DNA of 64,000 nucleotides, from positions 38,434-102,433 of the forward strand of contig JADLAV010000087.1 of the NCBI GenBank assembly GCA_020848075.1. Direction: 5' to 3'. The notes below the pieces were generated by a model that ran no database searches, was not told where the DNA came from, and worked only from the letters and a program-made list of their open reading frames with translations. The stretch's first letter is position 1, and the number at the start of each line of letters is the position of its first letter. The position numbers and the translations under genes are program-made. The stretch comes from Burkholderiales bacterium (GTDB lineage: Bacteria; Pseudomonadota; Gammaproteobacteria; Burkholderiales; SG8-39). Positions 8,283 through 15,767 of this stretch are shown piece by piece.

Positions 8283-8780
8283 TCAATACCCGATGTTCAG
8301 TTCCTGGGCCTGCTTGGACAGCTCGTCGAGCGCTTTCCGGCGGTTCGCAAGGCTCTTTTCGCGATAGGCGAGGAGATCTTTGAAAAGGACTCGCCGATGC
8401 GTGCCCACTTTCCGGAACGGGAGCGCGTTCTGCTCGAGCAATCCAACTAGGTGCGGGCGCGACACGTTGAGGAAGTCCGCGGCTTGCTGTGTGGTGAGCT
8501 CTGCGTGGATCGGCATGATGGTGACCGCGTTCCCTTCCGCCATCTGGGCGAGGATGTCCACCAGCAGCCGGAGCGCGGCCACCGGGACGGTGATCTCCTC
8601 TTTACCGACCACGACCTTTAGACGAGCTGCCTTGCCCTGACCCACAAAGGCCGCAAGAAGACGGCTGCTCTCGCGAGCAAGTTTCGCTTCCTCCTCGGTA
8701 GGCAGCGCCGGAGGAAGGCCACGGAGTGCAGCTGCAGTCATAGGAGACACCACGCGTTGGCGATCAAGGGACGCGGGCAT
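8283..8780 (-). CDS. Excisionase-type helix-turn-helix antitoxin
   Basis: DNA-binding protein of 165 residues from ATG 8780; a TTG 30 bp further upstream is the alternative. The N-terminal half is predicted helical, with an AAFVGQGKAARLKVVVG segment. The C-terminal part (about 100-150) has the MerR/excisionase HTH pattern: a TTQQAADFLNVSR helix-turn-helix, LPFRKVGTHRRV wing and DLLAYRE helix. This arrangement is typical of antitoxins encoded just before PIN toxins. It probably neutralises the downstream PIN protein and represses its own promoter, where a palindrome and short direct repeats are present. No strong ribosome site precedes the ATG, so a leaderless mRNA is possible. Confidence 0.75.
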   Translation of the reverse strand: MPASLDRQRVVSPMTAAALRGLPPALPTEEEAKLARESSRLLAAFVGQGKAARLKVVVGKEEITVPVAALRLLVDILAQMAEGNAVTIMPIHAELTTQQAADFLNVSRPHLVGLLEQNALPFRKVGTHRRVLFKDLLAYREKSLANRRKALDELSKQAQELNIGY

Positions 8781-8785
8781 GTTAG

Positions 8786-8827
8786 CGTTTAAACGAAACA
8801 AACGCAACAACCGTAACTAACGAAACA
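8786..8827. promoter_or_regulatory. Probable operator of the toxin-antitoxin pair
   Basis: A perfect 10-bp palindrome CGTTTAAACG lies at 8786-8795, and the 9-mer AACGAAACA occurs twice, at 8792-8800 and 8819-8827, 27 bp apart. They stand directly upstream of the antitoxin start, where antitoxin-binding sites are expected. Confidence 0.45.
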
Positions 8828-8866
8828 GACTCTCGAAGGAGAGGCTTGAAATATCAATAGCTTGGA

Positions 8867-8891
8867 CGGCCAGTCAGGAAACACTGGGCCG
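8867..8891 (-). terminator. Hairpin after the virB operon
   Basis: Eight base pairs with one bulge (arms around GGCC and CAGT/ACTG) and an 8-nt loop lie about 55 bp beyond the last gene of the virB operon. There is no run of U after it, so it is a weak terminator candidate at best. Confidence 0.25.
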
Positions 8892-8944
8892 CCGGACCTG
8901 GCCATGAGGTGAGGTCAGAGTAGTGCTGGCCTGTCAGCAGACGA

Positions 8945-9214
8945 TTAGTCCGGCGCGGAACCATTTCCGGCGGTCCGCCGCCGCTCTCGCGCTTGATGCT
9001 CGTTCCATTCCCGATAGTGTTCTTCGTCTCGCGTCCACCAGGGCCTGCTCGACGGCCGATCTTCTTCGTCCGGGGGTGGCGGATCCGCTTCGGTGAACAC
9101 GCGGGAATCCGTCAGGCCGCCAATCAGACCGAAGAGCACAAGGAGACCGGCCAGGGCCAACAGGAAGTACCCGGGCGACGGAAAGAGCCAGTGGAACCAG
9201 GCGTTCAGGTCCAT
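8945..9214 (-). CDS. Small membrane protein at the end of the virB operon
   Basis: Protein of 89 residues with one strong membrane segment (about 15-36, FLLALAGLLVLFGLIGG), followed by a proline-rich, charged tail with PPPPDEEDRPSS. I do not recognise the family. It starts 7 bp after the preceding exported protein and is transcribed with virB2-virB11, so a conjugation-related envelope role is the simplest guess. It could also be a shut-off or entry-exclusion type accessory protein; nothing in the sequence decides this. Confidence 0.55.
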   Translation of the reverse strand: MDLNAWFHWLFPSPGYFLLALAGLLVLFGLIGGLTDSRVFTEADPPPPDEEDRPSSRPWWTRDEEHYREWNEHQARERRRTAGNGSAPD

Positions 9215-9221
9215 ACCGTTC

Positions 9222-9746
9222 CTATCGCGGGAAAGCCATCGCCTTGTCTGCCTCCCGCCGATGGGGGCCGGTGACCAATGATCTCGGCGAAGTCAGTGGC
9301 ACGGTGCTCCTACTGTAGACGATCAGCGGTGACGAATGACGTCCCGAGGCGCCCGCTAAGTCCGTGAGTGTGACGACGCCGGTCAGAAACTGAGCGAGCA
9401 CGACAGCGGGAGCCGCCGTGCCGCGGAACCGATAGACGGACGTGTATCGCTCGCGCGCCGCTCGCATGTCCACCGTGTAGGAGACGCGTTCTGCGGGCAC
9501 CTCGTCTCGTAGAACCGCTGCGGCCCCGATCGAGTCAGCACAGCGATGCTCGATCCTGTTCGGCGGCTCGGCGAGCCAGGCGACCGCATAACGTGCGCAT
9601 GGCAACGTTGCGCCAAGGACGGCGAACAACTCATCCACCGCTTCGGCCTCCGTTCTCGCCTGCACCGCGGCCGGCGTTCCCATGCCGGCCACGAGAGCCA
9701 ACGCGAGAGCCGCACCGCGAAAGTCAGTGCGCCGGCGCGGTGACAT
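9222..9746 (-). CDS. Exported protein of unknown function in the virB operon
   Basis: Protein of 174 residues starting with a typical signal peptide (MSPRRRTDFRG, a hydrophobic ALALALVAGMG core, cleavage probably after VQA). The mature part has two cysteines (PCARYAV and HRCADS) that could form a disulphide bond in the periplasm. I chose ATG 9746, which overlaps the end of virB11 by 23 bp, because it gives a clean signal peptide; longer frames would extend further into virB11. The family is not recognised. Position between virB11 and the small membrane protein suggests an element-specific accessory to the secretion channel. Confidence 0.6.
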   Translation of the reverse strand: MSPRRRTDFRGAALALALVAGMGTPAAVQARTEAEAVDELFAVLGATLPCARYAVAWLAEPPNRIEHRCADSIGAAAVLRDEVPAERVSYTVDMRAARERYTSVYRFRGTAAPAVVLAQFLTGVVTLTDLAGASGRHSSPLIVYSRSTVPLTSPRSLVTGPHRREADKAMAFPR

Positions 9747-10698
9747 ACCAAACGTCGGAAATGAAGCGACGGTTGACCGAGTCGCGCCGAAGCTGCACGA
9801 CCACATCGAGCGTGTGCCGGAGGTAGTCGACGATGTGGTCTCGGGTGAAACCCAGCCCGGCCTGCATGCCGAGCATCACGAGCTTCTCGAAGGCGAGCTG
9901 CGGTGTGTCGGCGTGGATCGAAGTGAGGCTGCCTGGATGCCCGCTGTTGATCGCCGACCAGTAGGTGACGCATTCCGTGCCGCGGATCTCACCCAGGATG
10001 ATCCGGTCAGGTCGCAGGCGGAGTGACGCCTCCAGGAGTTGCTGCGCGGTAACCTTGGCGCGGCCCTGCTCGCCACGCGAAGCCAGGAGGTGAAGCCGGT
10101 TCCGGTGAGGCGGTTGGACCTCCCGGGCATCCTCGATCGTGATGACCCGTTCGGTCGCGGGGATCTGTTTCAGGCAGGCGTTCAGGAACGTGGTTTTGCC
10201 GGTGGAGGTACCGCCCGAGATCAGGAGATTCTTGCGTGCTCGGACCGCCCCCACGACGAACTCGACGTGCCGGCCTTCCGCGTGGAGCGCTTGTAGTCGA
10301 TCGTCCGAAGCCTCCTGGTCTTCGGGCGGCGAGGCCGGCGGAGAGCCAGCCCACTCGTCGATCGCCACGTCCCGGATGACCTGCCGACGGATGGATAACG
10401 CGATCGTCGCCGGCTCCACCGCTGGCGGATACACGATCTGTATCCGGTATCCGCCAGGAAGCGTCCCGGACAGCAGGGGACGCTCCTCACTGATCAGCTG
10501 CTCGGTGTACTGGGCGGCGAGCCGCGCGAACTGCTTCAAGTGGTCGAGAGTGAGCCGGGGGATCTCGTGCCGCTCCATCGTGTCTCCGACTTCGAGCCAG
10601 ACCTCGCCAGGCCGGTTGACCGAGAGCTCGCTCACGCCGTTGCGCTCGAGGAGGTCCAGCAGCGGCGCCGCGAAAGTCTGCAGGGCGACCGTGCTCAT
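9724..10698 (-). CDS. virB11: VirB11 type IV secretion ATPase
   Basis: Hexameric cytoplasmic ATPase that powers pilus assembly and substrate transfer. Length is 324 residues, as usual for VirB11. The N-terminal domain is followed by a RecA-like domain with Walker A GGTSTGKT, an Asp box ITIEDAREVQ, Walker B RIILGEIRG and the His box SGHPGSLTSIHAD. These are the family's diagnostic motifs and none is altered. It follows virB10 after a 14-bp gap on the minus strand, in the classical virB order. Confidence 0.95.
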   Translation of the reverse strand: MSTVALQTFAAPLLDLLERNGVSELSVNRPGEVWLEVGDTMERHEIPRLTLDHLKQFARLAAQYTEQLISEERPLLSGTLPGGYRIQIVYPPAVEPATIALSIRRQVIRDVAIDEWAGSPPASPPEDQEASDDRLQALHAEGRHVEFVVGAVRARKNLLISGGTSTGKTTFLNACLKQIPATERVITIEDAREVQPPHRNRLHLLASRGEQGRAKVTAQQLLEASLRLRPDRIILGEIRGTECVTYWSAINSGHPGSLTSIHADTPQLAFEKLVMLGMQAGLGFTRDHIVDYLRHTLDVVVQLRRDSVNRRFISDVWYVTAPAH

Positions 10699-10712
10699 TG
10701 GGCGAGCCCTGT

Positions 10713-12017
10713 CTACCTGACCACGGTGACCTGGTCGCGCGGCTCCAGGGAGGCCAGCGCTGCGGAGAAGTCCAGATCTCGCGCGACGAAGACTTTCAGC
10801 CTCTCGCCGTTCGCGATCCTGATGGTCGGCTTGATATCGAGATACCGATCGAGCACGCGCCCGGCGCTGCGGTTGAAGGACTCGGCGATCTCGGCCCGGT
10901 AGATCGCAGCCGAGTTGAACTGATCCTGCCCCGGGTTTACACCGGCCGTCGCAGCACCGGCGCCGATGATGCTGAGAAGTGCCGACGTGCCGAAGATGGT
11001 CCAGAAATGGTTGTCGACCTCGCCTGACAAGCCGGCACGCCCCAAGGGATCACTCCCACCGGAAAGAAGCGCGATGTCGATCCCGTCGGGGCGGATCGCC
11101 CGGGTCCAGACGACAAAGAGCCGCTCCTGGCCTTTCGCGATGGCGGTGTTGTACTCGCCGATGAGCCGCGTCCCGCGCGGCAGCATCACTCGCCGTCCGG
11201 ATTCGGCGTAGACGTCGTAGCTGACGAGCGCTCGCACTTGGCCGGGAAGGTCGGAGTTGATCGCGGTCTCCGCTACCGCGTCGATGAACTTGCCCTGTAG
11301 TACGAGGAAATTGCGCTCGGGAGTGCGCGTTGCGACCGAGGTGGGCGTCGAACTCTTGGTGAGCTGTCTCTGGAAGCGCGTATTCGGGTCGATGGACTCG
11401 CTCGGCCCGCGGCCCAGCGCATCGATGCGAGATGCGTCCACGGCCAGCAGTCGGTCGAGACTTGGTAGCTCCGCCGGCGCTGGCACGGTAGAAGCTGGAA
11501 CTCCGCCGGCGTTCCCTGTTCGCCTCGAGCTCGATCCCGCGCCCTGAGCGATCAGGATCGGCGCTCGCTGGCGGGCCATCATCAGTTCCTGCTCCTGCTG
11601 GCGCAGGCGGTCCGCAGCTTCGTTTCGGACCGGCGAGGGCAGCGGCTCGGCAGGGCCGCCGGGAACCGGTTCCGGCGGTCCTGGAACTTGCAGATTGAGG
11701 CCTGCGGATCTCCGAGACTCGAAGGGTAGGGCTTCCGCCTCTGCGTCCTTGGCGGGCTTCTGGGTCGGCCGAAGGACGATCCACCCCAATAGCCCAAGCG
11801 CAGCCAAGAACACGAGCAGGAATGCGAGGCTTCGGCGAGGCCCTTCCGCGACAAGGGGCGCCGGCCGATCCAGCCGCTCGCGCGGTCCACTGCTCGATTG
11901 CCCTGGTCCCTGAGCGCGGGCTTGGCGCGCAAGTTCCTCCTCGCGCCCCAGCAGCTCGCGCTCGCGCTCGTCCAGCGCCTGTTGCCGGCGTGCCAGTTCC
12001 TCTTCGTCTTCGTTCAT
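10713..12017 (-). CDS. virB10: VirB10 channel protein
   Basis: Energy-sensing channel component that spans both membranes. The ATG at 12017 overlaps the virB9 stop as ATGA, giving 434 residues. The cytoplasmic N-terminus is a charged coiled-coil (EELARRQQALDERERELLGREEELA), a single membrane helix lies at 64-82, a proline-rich periplasmic linker follows, and the C-terminal half is the TrbI/VirB10 beta barrel domain (GTRLIGEYNTAIAKGQERL, DRYLDIKPTIRIANGERLKV). Length is in the family's normal range. Its partners virB8, virB9 and virB11 are immediate neighbours. Confidence 0.95.
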   Translation of the reverse strand: MNEDEEELARRQQALDERERELLGREEELARQARAQGPGQSSSGPRERLDRPAPLVAEGPRRSLAFLLVFLAALGLLGWIVLRPTQKPAKDAEAEALPFESRRSAGLNLQVPGPPEPVPGGPAEPLPSPVRNEAADRLRQQEQELMMARQRAPILIAQGAGSSSRRTGNAGGVPASTVPAPAELPSLDRLLAVDASRIDALGRGPSESIDPNTRFQRQLTKSSTPTSVATRTPERNFLVLQGKFIDAVAETAINSDLPGQVRALVSYDVYAESGRRVMLPRGTRLIGEYNTAIAKGQERLFVVWTRAIRPDGIDIALLSGGSDPLGRAGLSGEVDNHFWTIFGTSALLSIIGAGAATAGVNPGQDQFNSAAIYRAEIAESFNRSAGRVLDRYLDIKPTIRIANGERLKVFVARDLDFSAALASLEPRDQVTVVR

Positions 12018-12802
12018 GGCGATTCCGCCTTCGCCGCGCGGAGAGGCGACCGATCCGAGCTCGCCGTGTCCGGCGGCGCAGTCGGGGTGCTGCGGTTGTA
12101 GACGCAAGCCACGTCGCTGCCGTGTCGCAGGCTGAACTGGTTGGCGATTCGTTCGATCACCACGTAGGGTCCTTCGACGCGGTAGTTCACGACCGACTCT
12201 TGCTTGTCCTTGCCGACCAGGAAGATCGCCGGCAGATCCGTCAGCGCCTTGAACTGCATGTAGGTGAACTCGCCGTCGTCGAAGACGCGCAGCGGTGCGA
12301 TCTCCCGGGAGCCGGTCAACGTGTAGTTGAAGTTGTAGTCGCTTGGCTTCCTGGCGGGCACGGTAGCCGGCCGGCTCGTGCTACGTACACCGAGGACGGT
12401 TGGGCTTGCATCCGGATAAGTGAAGCGGAGCAGGAACGTGACCGAGGCCGGGTTGCTGTTCTTCTTCGCCCCGAGCTCGAAGTAGTAGGGGCGTAACGAG
12501 GTGACGACAGTCATGTTCGTGACGGCGTTCTGTTCCTGGGGTTTCAGGAACACTCGGTGTCCTGCGGGAACAACCTGCCAGGCGATCGAATCGCCGATGG
12601 AGATGGTTTCCACCGTCTCCTTCTCGGAGAACTCGATGGTCGTCTGGAAGCCATAACTCGCGACGATCTTGTAGACCTCACTGTCCCGATACGTCGCAAG
12701 AAAGATCCGCGAGTCCGAAGGCGCAGGCCGCAGAGCCTGCTCAGCGAAAGCGCCGGAAACCCACAGCTGGCCCGCCAGCAGGAAGAGCAGCGGGGCCTTC
12801 AC
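12014..12802 (-). CDS. virB9: VirB9 outer-membrane core protein
   Basis: Periplasmic/outer-membrane core component of the secretion channel, 262 residues. The GTG at 12802 overlaps the virB8 stop as GTGA and is followed by a clear signal peptide (KAPLLFLLAGQLWVSGAFA). The mature part contains the VirB9/CagX pattern, including YNFNYTL, then FDDGEFTYMQF and the C-terminal RHGSDVACVYN. It would bind a small VirB7-like lipoprotein, for which the 45-residue gene at 14,879 is a candidate. Confidence 0.92.
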   Translation of the reverse strand: MKAPLLFLLAGQLWVSGAFAEQALRPAPSDSRIFLATYRDSEVYKIVASYGFQTTIEFSEKETVETISIGDSIAWQVVPAGHRVFLKPQEQNAVTNMTVVTSLRPYYFELGAKKNSNPASVTFLLRFTYPDASPTVLGVRSTSRPATVPARKPSDYNFNYTLTGSREIAPLRVFDDGEFTYMQFKALTDLPAIFLVGKDKQESVVNYRVEGPYVVIERIANQFSLRHGSDVACVYNRSTPTAPPDTASSDRSPLRAAKAESP

Positions 12803-13539
12803 TGCACGAGCTCCTGGTCCACGCGGTAGGCGGTGACCTGGAAACCAAGAGGGTTCACGAGGCGGTCCTCTTCGGTCTCCGGCAGATTCACGAAACGAAA
12901 CGAGACGATCGCGACCCACGCGTCCTCCTTCTTCGTGGTCCGCGTGGTCTCTGCCGACGCGAAGCGCACCTGCGCCGTCCGCTTGTTCAGGAAGGACACG
13001 GACTTGACGCGCACGGCTCGCACGGTGTGGTTCTGATACCGGTTGAGCGGGCTCGCGGCGTTGGTCGGCGAAAGCTGATTGTCGACACGCAGGCCCTCGG
13101 CGGTGTCGGACATCAGCCGCACGACCTGGTAGTTCTCCTTGAGGTCCTGCGGATCGTAGGTCTCGCGCGCGATTACATACTTGGCGAGGAACGACTTGGT
13201 CACCGCGTCGCTGGGTGCAAAGTTCTCGACATCGAAGGGCCTCAGGACGCGCACTTCACCGCTGGCGCCGTTCACCTCGACCAGGAAGGGGTGGACAGTC
13301 TTCAGCGGTGTCAGGACGACTACAGCGCCCACCGCGAAGCTCGCGAGCGTGCCCAGCAGCACTGCGGCGACGAACCAACGGTTGCCGTTGACCCGGGCGG
13401 ACTGGTATCGGTCGTAGAACCAGTCCTCGGCCTGGGCGTCGTCGAGGACACTGGCTGCCGGCTTCGCGCGTACTGCTGGCGACTCCGCTGAACCAGGGCG
13501 TTCGTGTTCGCGGCGCAATGACAAGGCTCGGACGTTCAT
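12799..13539 (-). CDS. virB8: VirB8 inner-membrane assembly protein
   Basis: Bitopic inner-membrane nucleation factor of the channel, 246 residues. A cytoplasmic N-terminus with the WFYDRYQSARVNGNRWF motif precedes one membrane helix (about 55-78, AAVLLGTLASFAVGAVVVL). The periplasmic NTF2-like domain starts with KTVHPFLVEV and includes ETYDPQDLKENYQVVRLMS, both typical of VirB8. The gene begins 2 bp after virB6 ends. Confidence 0.93.
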   Translation of the reverse strand: MNVRALSLRREHERPGSAESPAVRAKPAASVLDDAQAEDWFYDRYQSARVNGNRWFVAAVLLGTLASFAVGAVVVLTPLKTVHPFLVEVNGASGEVRVLRPFDVENFAPSDAVTKSFLAKYVIARETYDPQDLKENYQVVRLMSDTAEGLRVDNQLSPTNAASPLNRYQNHTVRAVRVKSVSFLNKRTAQVRFASAETTRTTKKEDAWVAIVSFRFVNLPETEEDRLVNPLGFQVTAYRVDQELVQ

Positions 13540-13541
13540 GT

Positions 13542-14537
13542 TCAGCGTCTGCGAAGCCTCGAATAGAGCGTTTGTGCGGTTCGGCCTATTGCCGCCCCGC
13601 TGCGATAGGTGACGCTGCGCTGCCAGGTTCGAAGGCCGGCGGCGCGGTTCAACAGATCAGATCCGAACGCTCGCGCTTCGCGTCCGGAAGCCCTCACGGG
13701 TGACGTGACGAGACCGAGAGCGCCTGAAGCGTGGAGGACGAAGCCACCGGCTAGGCTCGCAGCTATCGATAGGACCTGGGTGAAGAGGAACGCGGTGATC
13801 AGCCCAATCAATAGAAACTGGGCGGTATCGATGAGTGTGATCGAGGCGCCCCGCGCTACGAGGCCAGCCGTTACTGGCTCGATGATCCGCAGCATGAGAC
13901 TCAGGATGCCGAAGGTGAGCACCGGCACGAGGGCGAAGGTCGCCAGTTGCCGAATCCATCCGTCGAAGAACGTCCTCGTGGGCTGGAAGAGGTAGAGCAT
14001 GACGAACAGCGGACCCAGCGCGAGCAGCACAGCTAGCGCCAGCTTCGCCAGCACAAGCAGGAAGAGGGCGATCCCGACGAGTAGCAGAGTTCCGACATAA
14101 ACGACGATCCCTACGAGAGCGGGGACCGGGTCCGTGAGACCGGATTTGTCCCAGACATTCTTGGCAGCTTCCATCCCGCGATCGAACACCGTTCCGAGCG
14201 CGTCGCTCGCGCTCGCTTTGCTGCCCGCGGCCACGATGGCGCCGACAAGGGCGTCCGGGCCGTTTGTAAAGACCTCGTAGAAGAAGGCGCTGAAGGCACC
14301 CCAGCTCGTCGCCAGCACGAACACGACCACCGCTGTGAAGAGGTGCTTCACCACCTGCGCCATGGTGAGCCGCACCGCCCCATACCAGACGAGGATTCCG
14401 AAGATCGCGACGTAGAGGATGAGCATCAGTCTTAGGGTTGCGGCGTTCGCAGCGGCCAGGTCGCTGAACGCGGTCGCGGTATAGCTCAGCAAGGTGCTGT
14501 CGACCTTCGCGAGCGTGTCTGTCACGAAGTTCGGCAT
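13542..14537 (-). CDS. virB6: VirB6/TrbL polytopic inner-membrane protein
   Basis: Polytopic channel component of 331 residues. Several long hydrophobic segments can be seen (LMLILYVAIFGILVW, LFTAVVVFVLATSWGAF, VGIVVYVGTLLLVGIALFLL, ALAVLLALGPLFVMLYLF, FLLIGLITAFLFTQVLSIAASL), separated by a large periplasmic loop, as in VirB6. The tail is basic and cytoplasmic. It forms the inner-membrane pore with VirB8 and VirB10. Confidence 0.88.
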   Translation of the reverse strand: MPNFVTDTLAKVDSTLLSYTATAFSDLAAANAATLRLMLILYVAIFGILVWYGAVRLTMAQVVKHLFTAVVVFVLATSWGAFSAFFYEVFTNGPDALVGAIVAAGSKASASDALGTVFDRGMEAAKNVWDKSGLTDPVPALVGIVVYVGTLLLVGIALFLLVLAKLALAVLLALGPLFVMLYLFQPTRTFFDGWIRQLATFALVPVLTFGILSLMLRIIEPVTAGLVARGASITLIDTAQFLLIGLITAFLFTQVLSIAASLAGGFVLHASGALGLVTSPVRASGREARAFGSDLLNRAAGLRTWQRSVTYRSGAAIGRTAQTLYSRLRRR

Positions 14538-14549
14538 GGCGCGCGTCTG

Positions 14550-14882
14550 CTACTGCGTAGCCTTGAGCTTTGCGTATCGCACCTGGACACGCGGATCGTC
14601 GAGGTGCTTAGGCACAATCGCAGGGCTGATCCCTGCCCGCGCTGCAGCGCTCTGTACCCGCTCGATGCAAGCGCCCTTTGTCACCGCAGCGGCCCCGGGT
14701 GTCACCGGCTGACCGCTTGCGTTCCTGAGTCGCTCCGGCGCGAACAAAGCCTGGTAGCAGTCGGAGGCCCGAAAGTCCATCGCTTGCAGAAACTGGCTAT
14801 CTGTGGCCGCGATGAGCGGGTTGTCATCTTGGGGCCCACACGCGCTCAGCGCGAGCAGAAGACAGAGCGTCGCGCGCTTCAT
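14550..14882 (-). CDS. Lipoprotein between virB6 and the VirB7-like gene
   Basis: Lipoprotein of 110 residues. The signal sequence KRATLCLLLALSACG ends in a lipobox LSAC, with Cys15 as the lipidation site. Two further cysteines (SDCYQA and GACIERV) may form a disulphide. ATG 14882 overlaps the stop of the upstream small lipoprotein gene by 4 bp. It sits in the virB operon between virB5 and virB6, where entry-exclusion lipoproteins of the EexN type often occur, but I do not see enough similarity to name it so. Confidence 0.7.
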   Translation of the reverse strand: MKRATLCLLLALSACGPQDDNPLIAATDSQFLQAMDFRASDCYQALFAPERLRNASGQPVTPGAAAVTKGACIERVQSAAARAGISPAIVPKHLDDPRVQVRYAKLKATQ

Positions 14883-15016
14883 GACCGCCACGGATCGTTT
14901 GCCGCTCGCTCGGGACCGCAGGGGTTCGGGCCAGCGCCCGCGCAGGGCGTGGCCCGATTGTCTTTCGCGGCGCAAGCGGACAGCAGTAGCAGAAGAGCAA
15001 TGAGGAGCCATCTCAT
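14879..15016 (-). CDS. virB7: VirB7-like small lipoprotein (45 residues)
   Basis: Very short gene of 45 codons starting at ATG 15016, with a GGAG ribosome site about 8 bases upstream. The product is a membrane signal (MRWLLIALLLLLSAC) with lipobox LSAC followed by a 30-residue cysteine- and proline-containing tail (TPCAGAGPNPCG). Size and build match VirB7, the lipoprotein that is disulphide-linked to VirB9 in Agrobacterium. It is 25 bp after virB5 and overlaps the next lipoprotein gene by 4 bp. The name is by analogy in size, signal and position. Confidence 0.65.
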   Translation of the reverse strand: MRWLLIALLLLLSACAAKDNRATPCAGAGPNPCGPERAANDPWRS

Positions 15017-15041
15017 CGCAATCTCCTTTTCCCGGATGGAC

Positions 15042-15767
15042 CTAGCGGGTCTTCAGGAACTCGGCCCGGGTCGCGGTACCCGAGTTGCTGCCGTTCTGGG
15101 CGCTCGCCAGCAGCATCAACTGCATGCTCTGCAGCCGTGCGAGCTCGATCGATATGAAGCTCTGCTCGGCGAGCATGCGGCTGTTGAGGTCAACCGCCTG
15201 CTTCAGGGAATCGGCCCGCTCGATCTGCTCGTTGAGCGCCTCCAGGTTTCGGAGGCGTTTGTCGAGTTGATCGAATAGCGCCTCAGCGGCGGCAAATGCG
15301 GCCCGCGTATGCTCGCTGGCGAGCTGGTAACTCCAGTTTGCCCGGTGGCCCGGAATGGCCTGGACGATGGTCTTGGCGTCGATGCTCTTCAGCCGCTCCT
15401 CGTACCACTTCAGGCGGTCTGCGTAGCGGCCTGGATTCAGGCCGATCTTCTGCATGGCGATCACGTCTTGCCACGAGGTAGGGAGCCAGCGGCGCTCGGC
15501 TTGTTCGATAACGCCGTTCAGGAGCCATGCTTTTCCCGACGCCCCGGTGATGTACTCGTTCGTTCTCGTCGCTTCGATGACCTGCTCCCGGAGCTTCTCG
15601 TACTGCGCTCTCAGGGTGTTGTACTGCTCGATCATGGTCCGTATCTGTGTGGGCCATTGCACCTGAGCAAACACGTCGACGACAGCCCACTGTGCGTGGG
15701 CGGGGAGCGCCAGCGTCAGGGCAGTCAGCGACAGGATCCTAGTGAACGGCAGGAGTGGATTTGGCAT
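15042..15767 (-). CDS. virB5: VirB5 minor pilin
   Basis: Minor pilus subunit of 241 residues, exported by a signal peptide (FTRILSLTALTLALPAHAQ, cleavage after AHA). The mature chain opens with WAVVDVFAQVQWPTQIRTMIEQYNTLR and is nearly all helical, as in P-type VirB5/TraC proteins. The 3' half (QAVDLNSRMLAEQSFISIELARLQSMQ) is the conserved last helix. The start overlaps virB4 by 29 bp. Confidence 0.9.
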   Translation of the reverse strand: MPNPLLPFTRILSLTALTLALPAHAQWAVVDVFAQVQWPTQIRTMIEQYNTLRAQYEKLREQVIEATRTNEYITGASGKAWLLNGVIEQAERRWLPTSWQDVIAMQKIGLNPGRYADRLKWYEERLKSIDAKTIVQAIPGHRANWSYQLASEHTRAAFAAAEALFDQLDKRLRNLEALNEQIERADSLKQAVDLNSRMLAEQSFISIELARLQSMQLMLLASAQNGSNSGTATRAEFLKTR

